NCBI GenBank assembly: GCA_023458355.1
Contig: JAEWZS010000041.1
Location: forward strand, 1 to 37,970
DNA from: Bacillota bacterium
Lineage (GTDB): Bacteria > Bacillota > Clostridia > Christensenellales > CAG-138
DNA: 37,970 nt
Reading direction: 5' to 3'
In this document: positions 16,078 to 23,641 of the stretch, piece after piece
Layout: every line of letters starts with the position of its first letter
Position numbering within the stretch: the first letter of the stretch is position 1
Notes under the pieces: model-generated
Told to the model about the DNA's origin: nothing
The model's input: the letters and a program-made list of their open reading frames with translations, nothing else
Database searches by the model: none
Translations under genes and position numbers: made by a program

Positions 16078-16996
16078 TTTACTGCGCATTGCGGCAATCG
16101 CCGTATGCGTTGCGCTCGGCGTGTTTTTTATCATCAAATGGCGCAAAATTGAGCCTGTTTCAAAAGAGGACGAGCGCTATAAAGCCATAAAGAAAAAGCG
16201 CTCGGGTTTCCGCAATCTCGGCATTTTGGCGCTTTGGCTTGCTAGCGGCCTTTTTTTCGGTCTTTTGAGAGAGCCTTCCGGTGAGGGTTTGCATGTTTCA
16301 CTTTCCTCTGACCGTGTGATGCTATTCGGGCTGGATCTAAATTTGTCCATCGTGATAAGCGTATGTATTTCGCTTGTCATCATACTTGTGGCTGTTTTTA
16401 TCCGCATCTTTGCCGTGCCGAAGTTTAGCGACAGCCCCAAGGGCGTCCAAAACGTGCTTGAAACGATGGTGGAAGCCATCGACGGCTATGTGAAGGAAAA
16501 GTCGGGCCTCGAGAATGATAACCTCAACGCCTACTTCTTCACGCTCGCTATTCTCCTTGTTGCAAGCGCGTGTGTAGAGCTGTTTAGCTTCCGTCCGCCT
16601 GTTGCCGATCTGACAGTCACAGGCTCTATGGCGCTTTGCACATTTATTCTTATCAACTATTTCGGCGTCAAGAGAAACGGCGTCGGCGGAAGGCTCAAAC
16701 AGTATACAAGGCCTACACCTATCGTTGCACCGTTTAAGCTCCTTACCGATATTGCCATCCCCGTTTCGCTTGCATGTCGTCTTTTTGGCAACATGCTCGG
16801 TGGTATGGTGGTTATGCATCTTCTTTACATGGCATTAGGCTCGTTTGGTGTAGGTATTCCGGCTGTTGCAGGCCTATACTTCAATGCGTTTCACCCGTTG
16901 ATACAGGCGTTCATTTTCATCACACTCTCTTTGACGTTCATCGGCGAGGCTGCCGAAACCGAAGAGGGACACCACGAAGCGCAGGCCGCAAAATAA
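16070..16996 (+). CDS. atpB: ATP synthase F0 subunit a, with N-terminal extension
   Basis: Subunit a forms the proton or sodium half-channels next to the c-ring. The essential arginine is present in LACRLFGNMLGG (Arg237 from this start), and the last helix reads FNAFHPLIQAFIFITLSLTFIGEA. Most bacterial subunits a have about 220-260 residues; this one has 308. The excess is at the N-terminus, where two hydrophobic segments (about residues 5-21 and 48-65), separated by a basic stretch, precede the usual first helix. AGGGAGG lies 11 bases before the ATG at 16070, and an in-frame ATG at 16061 is too close to it. Overlaps the atpI-like gene. Confidence 0.93.
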   Translation: MSDLLRIAAIAVCVALGVFFIIKWRKIEPVSKEDERYKAIKKKRSGFRNLGILALWLASGLFFGLLREPSGEGLHVSLSSDRVMLFGLDLNLSIVISVCISLVIILVAVFIRIFAVPKFSDSPKGVQNVLETMVEAIDGYVKEKSGLENDNLNAYFFTLAILLVASACVELFSFRPPVADLTVTGSMALCTFILINYFGVKRNGVGGRLKQYTRPTPIVAPFKLLTDIAIPVSLACRLFGNMLGGMVVMHLLYMALGSFGVGIPAVAGLYFNAFHPLIQAFIFITLSLTFIGEAAETEEGHHEAQAAK

Positions 16997-17049
16997 AAGC
17001 GTAAGTTATAAAACATAAAATAAACAGAAATTATCTGGAGGTAGAAACA

Positions 17050-17280
17050 ATGGATACTGGTCTTGTGGCAATCGGCGCGGCTTTAGCCGTGTTTACCGGC
17101 GTAGGCGCGGGTATCGGAATGGGTATCGCAACAGGCAAGGCAAGCGAATCCACCGCACGTCAGCCCGAAGCGGCCGGCAAAATTAACTCAATTCTCATCC
17201 TGGGGCTTGCTCTCACGGAATCGACCGCAATTTACGGCTTTGTTACCGCGCTAATGATCATTTTCACGATGGGCGCGTAA
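17050..17280 (+). CDS. atpE: ATP synthase F0 subunit c
   Basis: A 76-residue, two-helix subunit that forms the rotor ring. The loop ARQPEA (residues 36-41) is the standard F1-contact loop. The ion-carrying carboxylate is Glu57 in LTESTAIYG. Ser58 and Thr59 after it match the second-helix side of the sodium-binding pattern seen in sodium ATP synthases such as that of Ilyobacter. The first-helix glutamine expected in such rings is replaced by Met24 (GIGMGIATG). Coupling-ion specificity therefore cannot be settled here. GGAGGTAGAAACA precedes the ATG. Confidence 0.95.
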   Translation: MDTGLVAIGAALAVFTGVGAGIGMGIATGKASESTARQPEAAGKINSILILGLALTESTAIYGFVTALMIIFTMGA

Positions 17281-17301
17281 AACGCGTTCGGGAGGTGTTC
17301 C

Positions 17302-17778
17302 ATGGAATTTAAATTGCTGGACTTCGCACAGTACATACTCAACCTCGTCGTGCTGTTTATCATTCTGCGTGCCATTTTGTATAAGCCTGTGAAGAATTTC
17401 ATGAATGCGCGTCGGGACAGGATACAAAAGCAGCAGGATGAGGCCAATGCAGCGCTCGAAGCCGCTAAGGGTGAAAAGCAACAGTATGAGGTGCTTTTGA
17501 GCGATTCGCGCACCGAAGCCGGAAAGCTTATGGAGCAAAGCCGCATCGATGCAGAAAAGAACGCACAGCAAATCATCCGCGAAGCGCAGGAGCAGGCAAG
17601 GCAGATTCTTGCTGAGGCGCGCGAGCGCGCACAAGCGGAGCGTGCTGAGGCACTTTCAGGTGTTCGCGGTGAGGCTGCCGGCATTTCGCTGGAGCTAGCG
17701 TCTAAGATTCTCGCACGCGAGGTAAGCGCTTCGGACAATGCGCGTCTTATTGACGAATACTTCAGCAAGGTGGGCTGA
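17302..17778 (+). CDS. atpF: ATP synthase F0 subunit b
   Basis: A 158-residue peripheral stalk subunit of normal length. It has one N-terminal membrane helix (about residues 10-28, LNLVVLFIILRAILYKPV) followed by a long charged coiled coil rich in Ala, Glu, Gln and Arg, ending in ISLELASKILAREVSASDNARLIDEYF. The end of this coil normally binds the delta subunit's C-terminal domain. GGGAGGTGTTCC precedes the ATG. Only two bases separate it from the shortened delta gene. The full b length means the missing delta N-terminal domain has not been fused here. Confidence 0.93.
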   Translation: MEFKLLDFAQYILNLVVLFIILRAILYKPVKNFMNARRDRIQKQQDEANAALEAAKGEKQQYEVLLSDSRTEAGKLMEQSRIDAEKNAQQIIREAQEQARQILAEARERAQAERAEALSGVRGEAAGISLELASKILAREVSASDNARLIDEYFSKVG

Positions 17779-17780
17779 AT

Positions 17781-18008
17781 ATGGCGTTGAATGGAAAACT
17801 TTTAATAGCCGGCCCGTTTGATAAGCCCGAGATCGATAAGGTCACGGAGCATTTTACGCGCCTTTTGGGACAGCCTGTCACGTTTGAAGTTAAGCGCGAC
17901 GAGAGCCTCATAGGGGGCTTTTTGGCGATGGTGGACGGCAGGGTCTACGACTCGAGTATAGCGGTGCAGTTAAAAGAAATGAGCCGTTATATGCTCGATA
18001 AGGAGTAG
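17781..18008 (+). CDS. atpH: Shortened ATP synthase F1 subunit delta (C-terminal domain only)
   Basis: Only 75 residues, against about 175-185 for bacterial delta. The sequence matches the C-terminal region of the family: LLIAGPFDKPEIDKVTEHFTRLLGQPV, then the signature FEVKRDESLIGGFLAMVDGRVYDSS and LKEMSRYML. The N-terminal six-helix domain, which holds the top of F1 through the alpha N-terminal helices, is absent. The gene starts two bases after atpF, so there is no room for a lost N-terminal exon or frameshifted part, and AAGGTGGG at the end of atpF serves as ribosome site. Position between atpF and atpA is exactly that of atpH. What replaces the missing domain is unknown. Confidence 0.85.
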   Translation: MALNGKLLIAGPFDKPEIDKVTEHFTRLLGQPVTFEVKRDESLIGGFLAMVDGRVYDSSIAVQLKEMSRYMLDKE

Positions 18009-18018
18009 GAGTAAGCAC

Positions 18019-19536
18019 ATGCAGGATCTTAGCATAAACGCCAAGGAGATTGGCGCTTATCTCAAAGAACGGCTTGAAAACTACGAGAAAAAGTCTGTTG
18101 TATACGAATACGGCACCGTAGCCTATGCAGGAGACGGTGTAGTGAAGGTACAGGGCTTAACGCGCTGCCATTACGGTGAGCTCGTAGCGCTCGATAACGA
18201 TGTTTACGGCATGGCGATGGATCTTGAACTGGATGGAATCGGTGCGGTTTTGTTAAACGGCATCAACGAAGTGCAGGTCGAGTCTCGTGTGCGCGGTACG
18301 GGCAGGGTGGTGGAAATCCCCGTGGGCGACGAGCTTTTGGGGCGCGTTATAAACCCCCTGGGTATTCCGCTTGACGGAAGGCCATTACGAGCCAAACAGT
18401 TTTTACCGGTGGAACGCCCTTCTCCTTCCATCATCGACAGGCAGAAGGTAAACGAGCCTTTGCAGACCGGCATTTTGGCGATCGACAGCGTCATCCCAAT
18501 AGGTAAGGGACAGCGCGAACTCATCATCGGCGACCGCCAGACCGGCAAGAGCACGATAGCGCTCGATACCATCATAAATCAAAAGGGCAAAAACGTTGTC
18601 TGCGTATACGTGGCAATCGGTCAAAAGGTATCCACGGTTTCAAGGCTTCATGAAACACTTACCAAGCATGGCGCCATGGATTATACGGTTGTCGTTTCAG
18701 CCACCGCGAGCGACTGTGCTGCTATGCAGTATATTGCACCTTATGCAGGCTGCAGCATCGCGGAAAGCTTCATGGAAAAGGGAAGAGACGTGCTCATCGT
18801 CTACGACGATTTGAGCAAGCACGCGGTTGCATATAGAGCTATGTCACTGCTTCTCAAGCGCCCGCCGGGACGCGAGGCATATCCCGGAGATGTGTTTTAT
18901 CTGCACAGCAGACTTCTTGAACGTTCCGCGCATTTAAGCGCTAATTTGGGCGGCGGTTCGCTCACTGCACTTCCCATCGTGGAAACAATGGCGAACGATA
19001 TATCCGCTTACATCCCCACCAATGTAATTTCCATCACCGACGGGCAAATTTATCTTGAACAGGAGTTGTTTCATGCGGGCGTGCGTCCCGCTGTAAACAT
19101 CGGCCTTTCGGTTTCGCGCGTGGGCGGCTCGGCACAGAAAAAAGCCATGCGTAAGGTATCGGGGAAGCTTCGTCTCACGCTTGCGCAGTATAGGGAGCTC
19201 ATTATTTTCTCCCAGTTCGGTGCGGATATCGATCCTACCACAAAAAAGGTCATCGATAAAGGTGCGCGTTTGCAAGAAACGCTCAAGCAGCCGCAATCTA
19301 GCCCCTACAAGATGTCCGAGCAGGTGGTTTTGCTTATGGCAGCCATGGGCGATTATCAAAGCGAAGTACCGCTCAAAAGCATTCGCGACTTCAACGCGGG
19401 TCTTCTCTCACGGCTTCGCACCGTTTGCTCCAAGGAGCTTACGGAGCTTGAGGAAACAGGCGCTTTCACAGACGATATGCAAAGCACCTTGACCGCCGCC
19501 ATCGAGGAATATGCCAAGGGCTTTAAGGCGGTGTAA
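18019..19536 (+). CDS. atpA: ATP synthase F1 subunit alpha
   Basis: A 505-residue alpha subunit of standard length. The Walker A motif is GDRQTGKST (residues 171-179), with VYVAIGQK, the conserved LLLKRPPGREAYPGDVFYLHSRLLERSA and the C-terminal block FSQFGADIDPTTK all present. The N-terminal segment (ISSI-like AKEIGAYLKERLENYEKK), which in other enzymes binds the delta N-terminal domain, is retained even though that delta domain is missing here. Alpha carries the non-catalytic nucleotide sites. GGAGTAGGAGTAAGCAC precedes the ATG. Confidence 0.97.
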   Translation: MQDLSINAKEIGAYLKERLENYEKKSVVYEYGTVAYAGDGVVKVQGLTRCHYGELVALDNDVYGMAMDLELDGIGAVLLNGINEVQVESRVRGTGRVVEIPVGDELLGRVINPLGIPLDGRPLRAKQFLPVERPSPSIIDRQKVNEPLQTGILAIDSVIPIGKGQRELIIGDRQTGKSTIALDTIINQKGKNVVCVYVAIGQKVSTVSRLHETLTKHGAMDYTVVVSATASDCAAMQYIAPYAGCSIAESFMEKGRDVLIVYDDLSKHAVAYRAMSLLLKRPPGREAYPGDVFYLHSRLLERSAHLSANLGGGSLTALPIVETMANDISAYIPTNVISITDGQIYLEQELFHAGVRPAVNIGLSVSRVGGSAQKKAMRKVSGKLRLTLAQYRELIIFSQFGADIDPTTKKVIDKGARLQETLKQPQSSPYKMSEQVVLLMAAMGDYQSEVPLKSIRDFNAGLLSRLRTVCSKELTELEETGAFTDDMQSTLTAAIEEYAKGFKAV

Positions 19537-19538
19537 AT

Positions 19539-20441
19539 ATGCCTGCCATCACCGATATCAAATACCATATAAGAAGCGTTAAGCAGACGCGGCAAATCAC
19601 CAACGCAATGTATCTGATTTCCGCGTCGCGTATGCGCCGCGCTGTGAAGCGTATCGACCAAAACCGTGCATATTACGTACGTGCAGCTGAAACCATGCGT
19701 GATATACTTACGCACAGCAGTGATATGCCCAAGCACCCATATGTAGAAAGGCGCATGAGGGAGCGCGAACCAAGGCTTTCGCCGCCCAATACCGCCTATC
19801 TTGTGATTGCAGGTTACAAGGGGCTTGCGGGCAGCTATAACAACGACATATTATCCCTTGCGGAGAATAGCTTTAAGTCCGGAAACGTGAAGAAGATATT
19901 CGCAGTAGGCGATATGGCTGCAAATACCCTTACAAAGCATGGCTTTGAAGTGGATACAAGGTTTGTGCATATGACGGACGCACCGAGTGTCCAGCAGGCG
20001 CGAAGGTTCGTTTCGGAGATAACCGCGCTTTACGATGCGGGCGAGATAGAGGAGTTCCATGTGGTCTATACCCGCTTTTATAATGCGTTTCATCGCAAGC
20101 CGTTAGACACAGTGCTTTTGCCCGTAAGACCCTTTTCGTTTTTTGATGATTGCAAAGAGCCGTCGACGGAAAATTATGAAGTTGTCTACGATCCGTCGCC
20201 CTTTGCTGTTATGAGCGCTCTTGTGCCGCAGCTTTTGGTCGGTTATGTTTACGGAGCGCTTGTACATGCCAGCGCAAGCGAGAATTCCGCGCGCATGACG
20301 GCCATGGAAAATGCCACCAACAGCGCGGATGAGATGATTCAAACGCTGACCGTGAAGTATAACGGCATGCGTCAGCTCAATATAACCAACGAATTGTCTG
20401 AAATCGTCGGCGGATCGCCGACCTTCAGGGAAAATAGGTGA
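19539..20441 (+). CDS. atpG: ATP synthase F1 subunit gamma
   Basis: A 300-residue central rotor shaft subunit, slightly longer than the usual 280-295. The N-terminal helix DIKYHIRSVKQTRQITNAMYLISASRMRRA is well conserved, the middle contains IAGYKGLAGSYNNDIL, and the C-terminal helix reads MTAMENATNSADEMIQTLTVKYNGMRQLNITNELSEIVGG. It rotates inside the alpha/beta hexamer and couples to the c-ring with epsilon. AAGGCGGTGTAAAT precedes the ATG, two bases after the atpA stop, indicating translational coupling. Confidence 0.96.
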   Translation: MPAITDIKYHIRSVKQTRQITNAMYLISASRMRRAVKRIDQNRAYYVRAAETMRDILTHSSDMPKHPYVERRMREREPRLSPPNTAYLVIAGYKGLAGSYNNDILSLAENSFKSGNVKKIFAVGDMAANTLTKHGFEVDTRFVHMTDAPSVQQARRFVSEITALYDAGEIEEFHVVYTRFYNAFHRKPLDTVLLPVRPFSFFDDCKEPSTENYEVVYDPSPFAVMSALVPQLLVGYVYGALVHASASENSARMTAMENATNSADEMIQTLTVKYNGMRQLNITNELSEIVGGSPTFRENR

Positions 20442-20445
20442 ATGT

Positions 20446-21831
20446 ATGTCGGATCAACGCAATAAAGGCATAGTCGTTAAAGTAGCCGGTCCCGTTATGG
20501 ACGTGCGTTTTGAGGTAGGCAAAGAGCCGCACATCCATGCGCTTTTGTTCACAGAGGGCGAACGTGAAGTACATATGGAAGTCGCCATGCAGATTGGACC
20601 GGGCGTTGTTCGTGCGGTAGCGCTGGAAGCGACCGAAGGGCTTTCCTGCGGTTTGAGCGTGGTCGATACGGGCAGCAGCATCACCGTTCCTGTCGGCGAA
20701 ACCGTGCTTGGCAGGGTAGTGGATTCCCTCGGCAGACCTATTGACGGAAAAGGCCCTATAACGGGTGAGCGCTGGTCAATACACCGCGAAGCGCCGCCGT
20801 TTTCACAGCAAAAACCTGCGACCACGCTGTTTGAAACGGGCATTAAGGTCATCGACCTTCTCGCACCGTACCCCGTCGGCGGTAAAATCGGTCTGTTTGG
20901 CGGTGCCGGCGTAGGCAAAACCGTTCTCATTATGGAACTTATCCACAACATTGCCACCAAACACGGCGGCTATTCCGTTTTTACGGGTGTGGGCGAGCGC
21001 AGCCGTGAGGGTGCTGAGCTAATTTCCGAAATGACAGAATCGGGCGTTCTTGCCCGTACGGCTTTAGCTTTCGGGCAGATGAACGAACCTCCCGGATCGC
21101 GTATGCGCGTAGCGCTCGCGGGGCTTACGATGGCTGAGTATATGCGAGACGAAATGAACCAAAACGTGCTTTTGTTCATCGATAATATTTTCCGCTATGT
21201 GCAGGCGGGCAACGAGGTTTCGGCGCTTCTCGGGCGCATGCCCTCGGCTGTCGGTTACCAGCCAACGCTTGCCACGGAGCTCGGTGACTTACAGGAGCGC
21301 ATCACGAGCACGAAGCGCGGCTCCATCACCTCCGTACAGGCGGTTTACGTCCCTGCGGACGATTTGACCGACCCAGCGCCTGCGTCCATATTCTCGCATC
21401 TGGATGCGACGACGGTGCTTTCGCGCTCGATTGCGGAAATCGGTATCTATCCGGCAGTGAGCCCGCTCGAATCCACTTCACGAATCTTGGAGCCCGACGT
21501 TGTAGGGCAAAGACATTACTCTGTCGCGCGCCGCGTGCAAGAGAGCTTGCAGCGCTACCATGAACTGCAAGACATCATTGCCATCCTAGGCATGGATGAG
21601 CTTTCCGAGGAGGATAAGCTCACGGTATACCGCGCGCGTAAAATTCAGAACTTCCTATCACAGCCTCTATTTGTTGCAGAAGCGTTCAACGGTGTACCCG
21701 GAGCATATGTTACCATCGAGGAGACCATCGACGGCTTCGAACAGATTGTGGACGGCAAAGCGGATGACATCCCTGAGACCACCTTCCTTATGGCGGGCAA
21801 TCTCGACGAAGTACGAGCAAGGGTGAAATAG
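20446..21831 (+). CDS. atpD: ATP synthase F1 subunit beta
   Basis: A 461-residue catalytic subunit of normal length. Walker A is GGAGVGKT (residues 152-159) followed by VLIMELIHN, then GVGERSREG with the catalytic Glu, LLFIDNIFRYVQAGNEVSALLGRMPSAVGYQPTL, and VYVPADDLTDPAPA. The C-terminal region includes an intact DELSEEDKL motif contacting gamma. It makes or hydrolyses ATP in the F1 head. The start lies four bases after the atpG stop behind AGGTGAAT. Confidence 0.97.
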   Translation: MSDQRNKGIVVKVAGPVMDVRFEVGKEPHIHALLFTEGEREVHMEVAMQIGPGVVRAVALEATEGLSCGLSVVDTGSSITVPVGETVLGRVVDSLGRPIDGKGPITGERWSIHREAPPFSQQKPATTLFETGIKVIDLLAPYPVGGKIGLFGGAGVGKTVLIMELIHNIATKHGGYSVFTGVGERSREGAELISEMTESGVLARTALAFGQMNEPPGSRMRVALAGLTMAEYMRDEMNQNVLLFIDNIFRYVQAGNEVSALLGRMPSAVGYQPTLATELGDLQERITSTKRGSITSVQAVYVPADDLTDPAPASIFSHLDATTVLSRSIAEIGIYPAVSPLESTSRILEPDVVGQRHYSVARRVQESLQRYHELQDIIAILGMDELSEEDKLTVYRARKIQNFLSQPLFVAEAFNGVPGAYVTIEETIDGFEQIVDGKADDIPETTFLMAGNLDEVRARVK

Positions 21832-21844
21832 AAGGTAAATTAGT

Positions 21845-22255
21845 ATGGCTCAAAGTTTTCACCTCGACGTAATTACGCCCGAACGCGAGTTCTATAACGG
21901 TGAGGTCGAATCGCTCACCGTAGAAACCATCGACGGGCAAATCTGCGTTTTAGCAGGTCACCTGCCTTTGGTGACGGCACTCGGCGTGGGGGTGCTGAGA
22001 ATTGTTAAACGAGGCGGTGAAGTAGCGGAGGCGGCACATACGGAAGGCTTTATGCATGTCGGTCGCGATAAAGTCGTTATGTTTGCGCAGGCATGTGAAT
22101 GGCCTAATGAGATTAACCTGCCTCGTGCGGAGGAAGCTTACGCACGCGCGCAAGCACGCTCCCGTGAGGCAAAAGACACCAATGAAGCTATCCGCCTTAA
22201 AGTTGCCATGCTCCGTGCGACAACGCGAATCAAGGTGAAGAGGTATATGAAATAA
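21845..22255 (+). CDS. atpC: ATP synthase F1 subunit epsilon
   Basis: A 136-residue subunit of normal length with the N-terminal beta-sandwich (FHLDVITPEREFYNGEVESLTVETIDGQICVLAGHLPLVTALGVGVL) and a C-terminal two-helix part (RAEEAYARAQARSREA...RLKVAMLRATTRIKV). Epsilon binds gamma and the c-ring and can inhibit ATP hydrolysis through its C-terminal helices. It is the last gene of the operon and is followed 15 bases later by an intrinsic terminator. Confidence 0.95.
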   Translation: MAQSFHLDVITPEREFYNGEVESLTVETIDGQICVLAGHLPLVTALGVGVLRIVKRGGEVAEAAHTEGFMHVGRDKVVMFAQACEWPNEINLPRAEEAYARAQARSREAKDTNEAIRLKVAMLRATTRIKVKRYMK

Positions 22256-22270
22256 AGCATCAACATAATA

Positions 22271-22306
22271 AAGAGGCAGGGCGAAGCGCCTTGTCTCTTG
22301 TTTTTT
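22271..22306 (+). terminator. Terminator of the ATP synthase operon
   Basis: AAGAGGCAGGGC (22271-22282) pairs with GCCTTGTCTCTT (22288-22299), including two G-T pairs, followed by G and six Ts. Confidence 0.88.
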
Positions 22307-22321
22307 AAAAGAGGTAATCAT

Positions 22322-22768
22322 ATGTTTCTTGATACAAGCTTTCTGAAAAATGACGAAATATTCCTTCGTCTTGACAAAACCGCCGATGGTGACGAGACGA
22401 AAAAGTGGCTGCCCGCGTATTACTTTACGATCTGCACAATGGATGGAACCGAGGTAGGAAACTGTGATTTTCGCATCGGCTATAATAATAATACGTATTA
22501 CGGCGGGAATATCGGCTATGCGGTAAATAAGGAAAAACGGGGGAACCATTATGCGCAAAAGGCATGCAGGTTATTGTTTGAGCTTGCCAAAAAACATAAA
22601 ATGGACTATCTAATTATAACGTGTAGCCCCGAAAACATAGCATCACGAAAAACCTGCGAATATGCCGGGGGTACACTCAAAGAAATAGCCGACTTACCGC
22701 CCGATAACGATATGTATCTTGAAGGCGGACGCAAGAAGTGCATTTATTTTTTTGATCTTGCAGAATAA
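22322..22768 (+). CDS. GNAT-family N-acetyltransferase
   Basis: A 148-residue acetyltransferase-fold protein. The core shows NIGYAVNKEKRGNHYAQKACRLLFELAKK, in which the V-x-x-x-x-R-G-x-x-Y-A stretch matches the acetyl-CoA pyrophosphate-binding motif A (usually Q/RxxGxG/A). It is followed by IITCSPENIASRKTCEYAGG, the usual S/N-x-A-S-x-x-x-x-E-x-x-G motif. Acceptor unknown. I use the ATG at 22322 behind AAAGAGGTAATCAT; the frame from 22298 begins in the terminator. It stands alone between the ATP synthase terminator and a convergent SDR gene. Confidence 0.85.
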   Translation: MFLDTSFLKNDEIFLRLDKTADGDETKKWLPAYYFTICTMDGTEVGNCDFRIGYNNNTYYGGNIGYAVNKEKRGNHYAQKACRLLFELAKKHKMDYLIITCSPENIASRKTCEYAGGTLKEIADLPPDNDMYLEGGRKKCIYFFDLAE

Positions 22769-22801
22769 AACATCCGGCTTACCTGCAGGAACCAAACTTG
22801 C

Positions 22802-23536
22802 CTATATGACAAATCCGCCGTTGGGGCTGATTACCTGACCGGTCAAAAAATCGGCCTTGTCTGAGGCTAAGTAAACAAGAAGCGCTGCGATATCCTCAGG
22901 TTTACCAAGCTTCCCGAGCGGCGTCTGCTCGCATAAGGCACAGATATCCGCTTTTGTGAGGTTACAGTTCATATCGGTATCGATAACACCCGGTGCAACA
23001 CAATTCACCTGTATGTTCGACGGCCCAAGCTCCTTTGCAAGCGCCTTGGTAAGGCCGATGAGCGCTGCCTTACTGGAGGAATAAGCAACCTCGCACGACG
23101 CGCCGACCATTCCCCAAACGGACGAAACGTTGAGGATTTTGCCTCTTTTTTGTGAGATCATTTTCGGAAGAACGAATTTGGAACAGTAAAAAGCACCGTG
23201 TATGTTTACATCAAAAACGCGCAGCCATTCGTCGCTCCTAGTTTCCGTAAAAAGCTTATCGAGCGCAACACCGGCATTGTTGACGAGAACATCGATGTGT
23301 GAAAAATGAGATAGTGCGGCTTTAACGAGTGCAAGCGCTTCATTTTCTACGGAAACATCCGCGCGAAAGGGGAATGCATTCCCGCCGCGGCGGACGATTT
23401 CTTCAGCAACAGCATGCGCTTCCTTTTCGGAATTTAAATAGTTGACACATACGGCATATCCGGCGTCCGAAAATTCGAGCGCTGCGCTTTTGCCGATACC
23501 TCGCGACGCACCGGTGATGAGTACGGTTTTTTGCAT
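22802..23536 (-). CDS. SDR-family oxidoreductase, FabG-like (possible EF-P 5-aminopentanone reductase)
   Basis: A 244-residue classical short-chain dehydrogenase: TGASRGIG (nucleotide binding, residues 7-14), DVS, NNAG, the catalytic Ser in NVSSVWGMVGASCEV, Tyr and Lys in YSSSK, and APGVIDTDMN. The SVWGMVGASCEVAYS stretch resembles Bacillus YmfI, the reductase that finishes the modification of elongation factor P. FabG-type 3-oxoacyl-ACP reductase is the alternative, but no fatty-acid genes are nearby. CGGAGGGTAAGTTT precedes the ATG at 23536; the longer frame to 23569 lacks one. Family call certain, substrate not. Confidence 0.88.
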   Translation of the reverse strand: MQKTVLITGASRGIGKSAALEFSDAGYAVCVNYLNSEKEAHAVAEEIVRRGGNAFPFRADVSVENEALALVKAALSHFSHIDVLVNNAGVALDKLFTETRSDEWLRVFDVNIHGAFYCSKFVLPKMISQKRGKILNVSSVWGMVGASCEVAYSSSKAALIGLTKALAKELGPSNIQVNCVAPGVIDTDMNCNLTKADICALCEQTPLGKLGKPEDIAALLVYLASDKADFLTGQVISPNGGFVI

Positions 23537-23594
23537 AAACTTACCCTCCGAAATAAAGATACCATACATCCGTTTGCGGTTTCAAGGAGCAGAC

Positions 23595-23625
23595 AAAAGT
23601 GCGGAGCGGTCTTGACCGCTCCGCA
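23595..23625 (-). terminator. Terminator of the P-type ATPase gene
   Basis: TGCGGAGCGGT and ACCGCTCCGCA form a perfect 11-base-pair stem around a 4-base loop, and on the minus strand the stem is followed by CTTTTG. It lies about 17 bases past the ATPase stop codon. Confidence 0.75.
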
Positions 23626-23641
23626 TCGTGTTTACCTTAGC

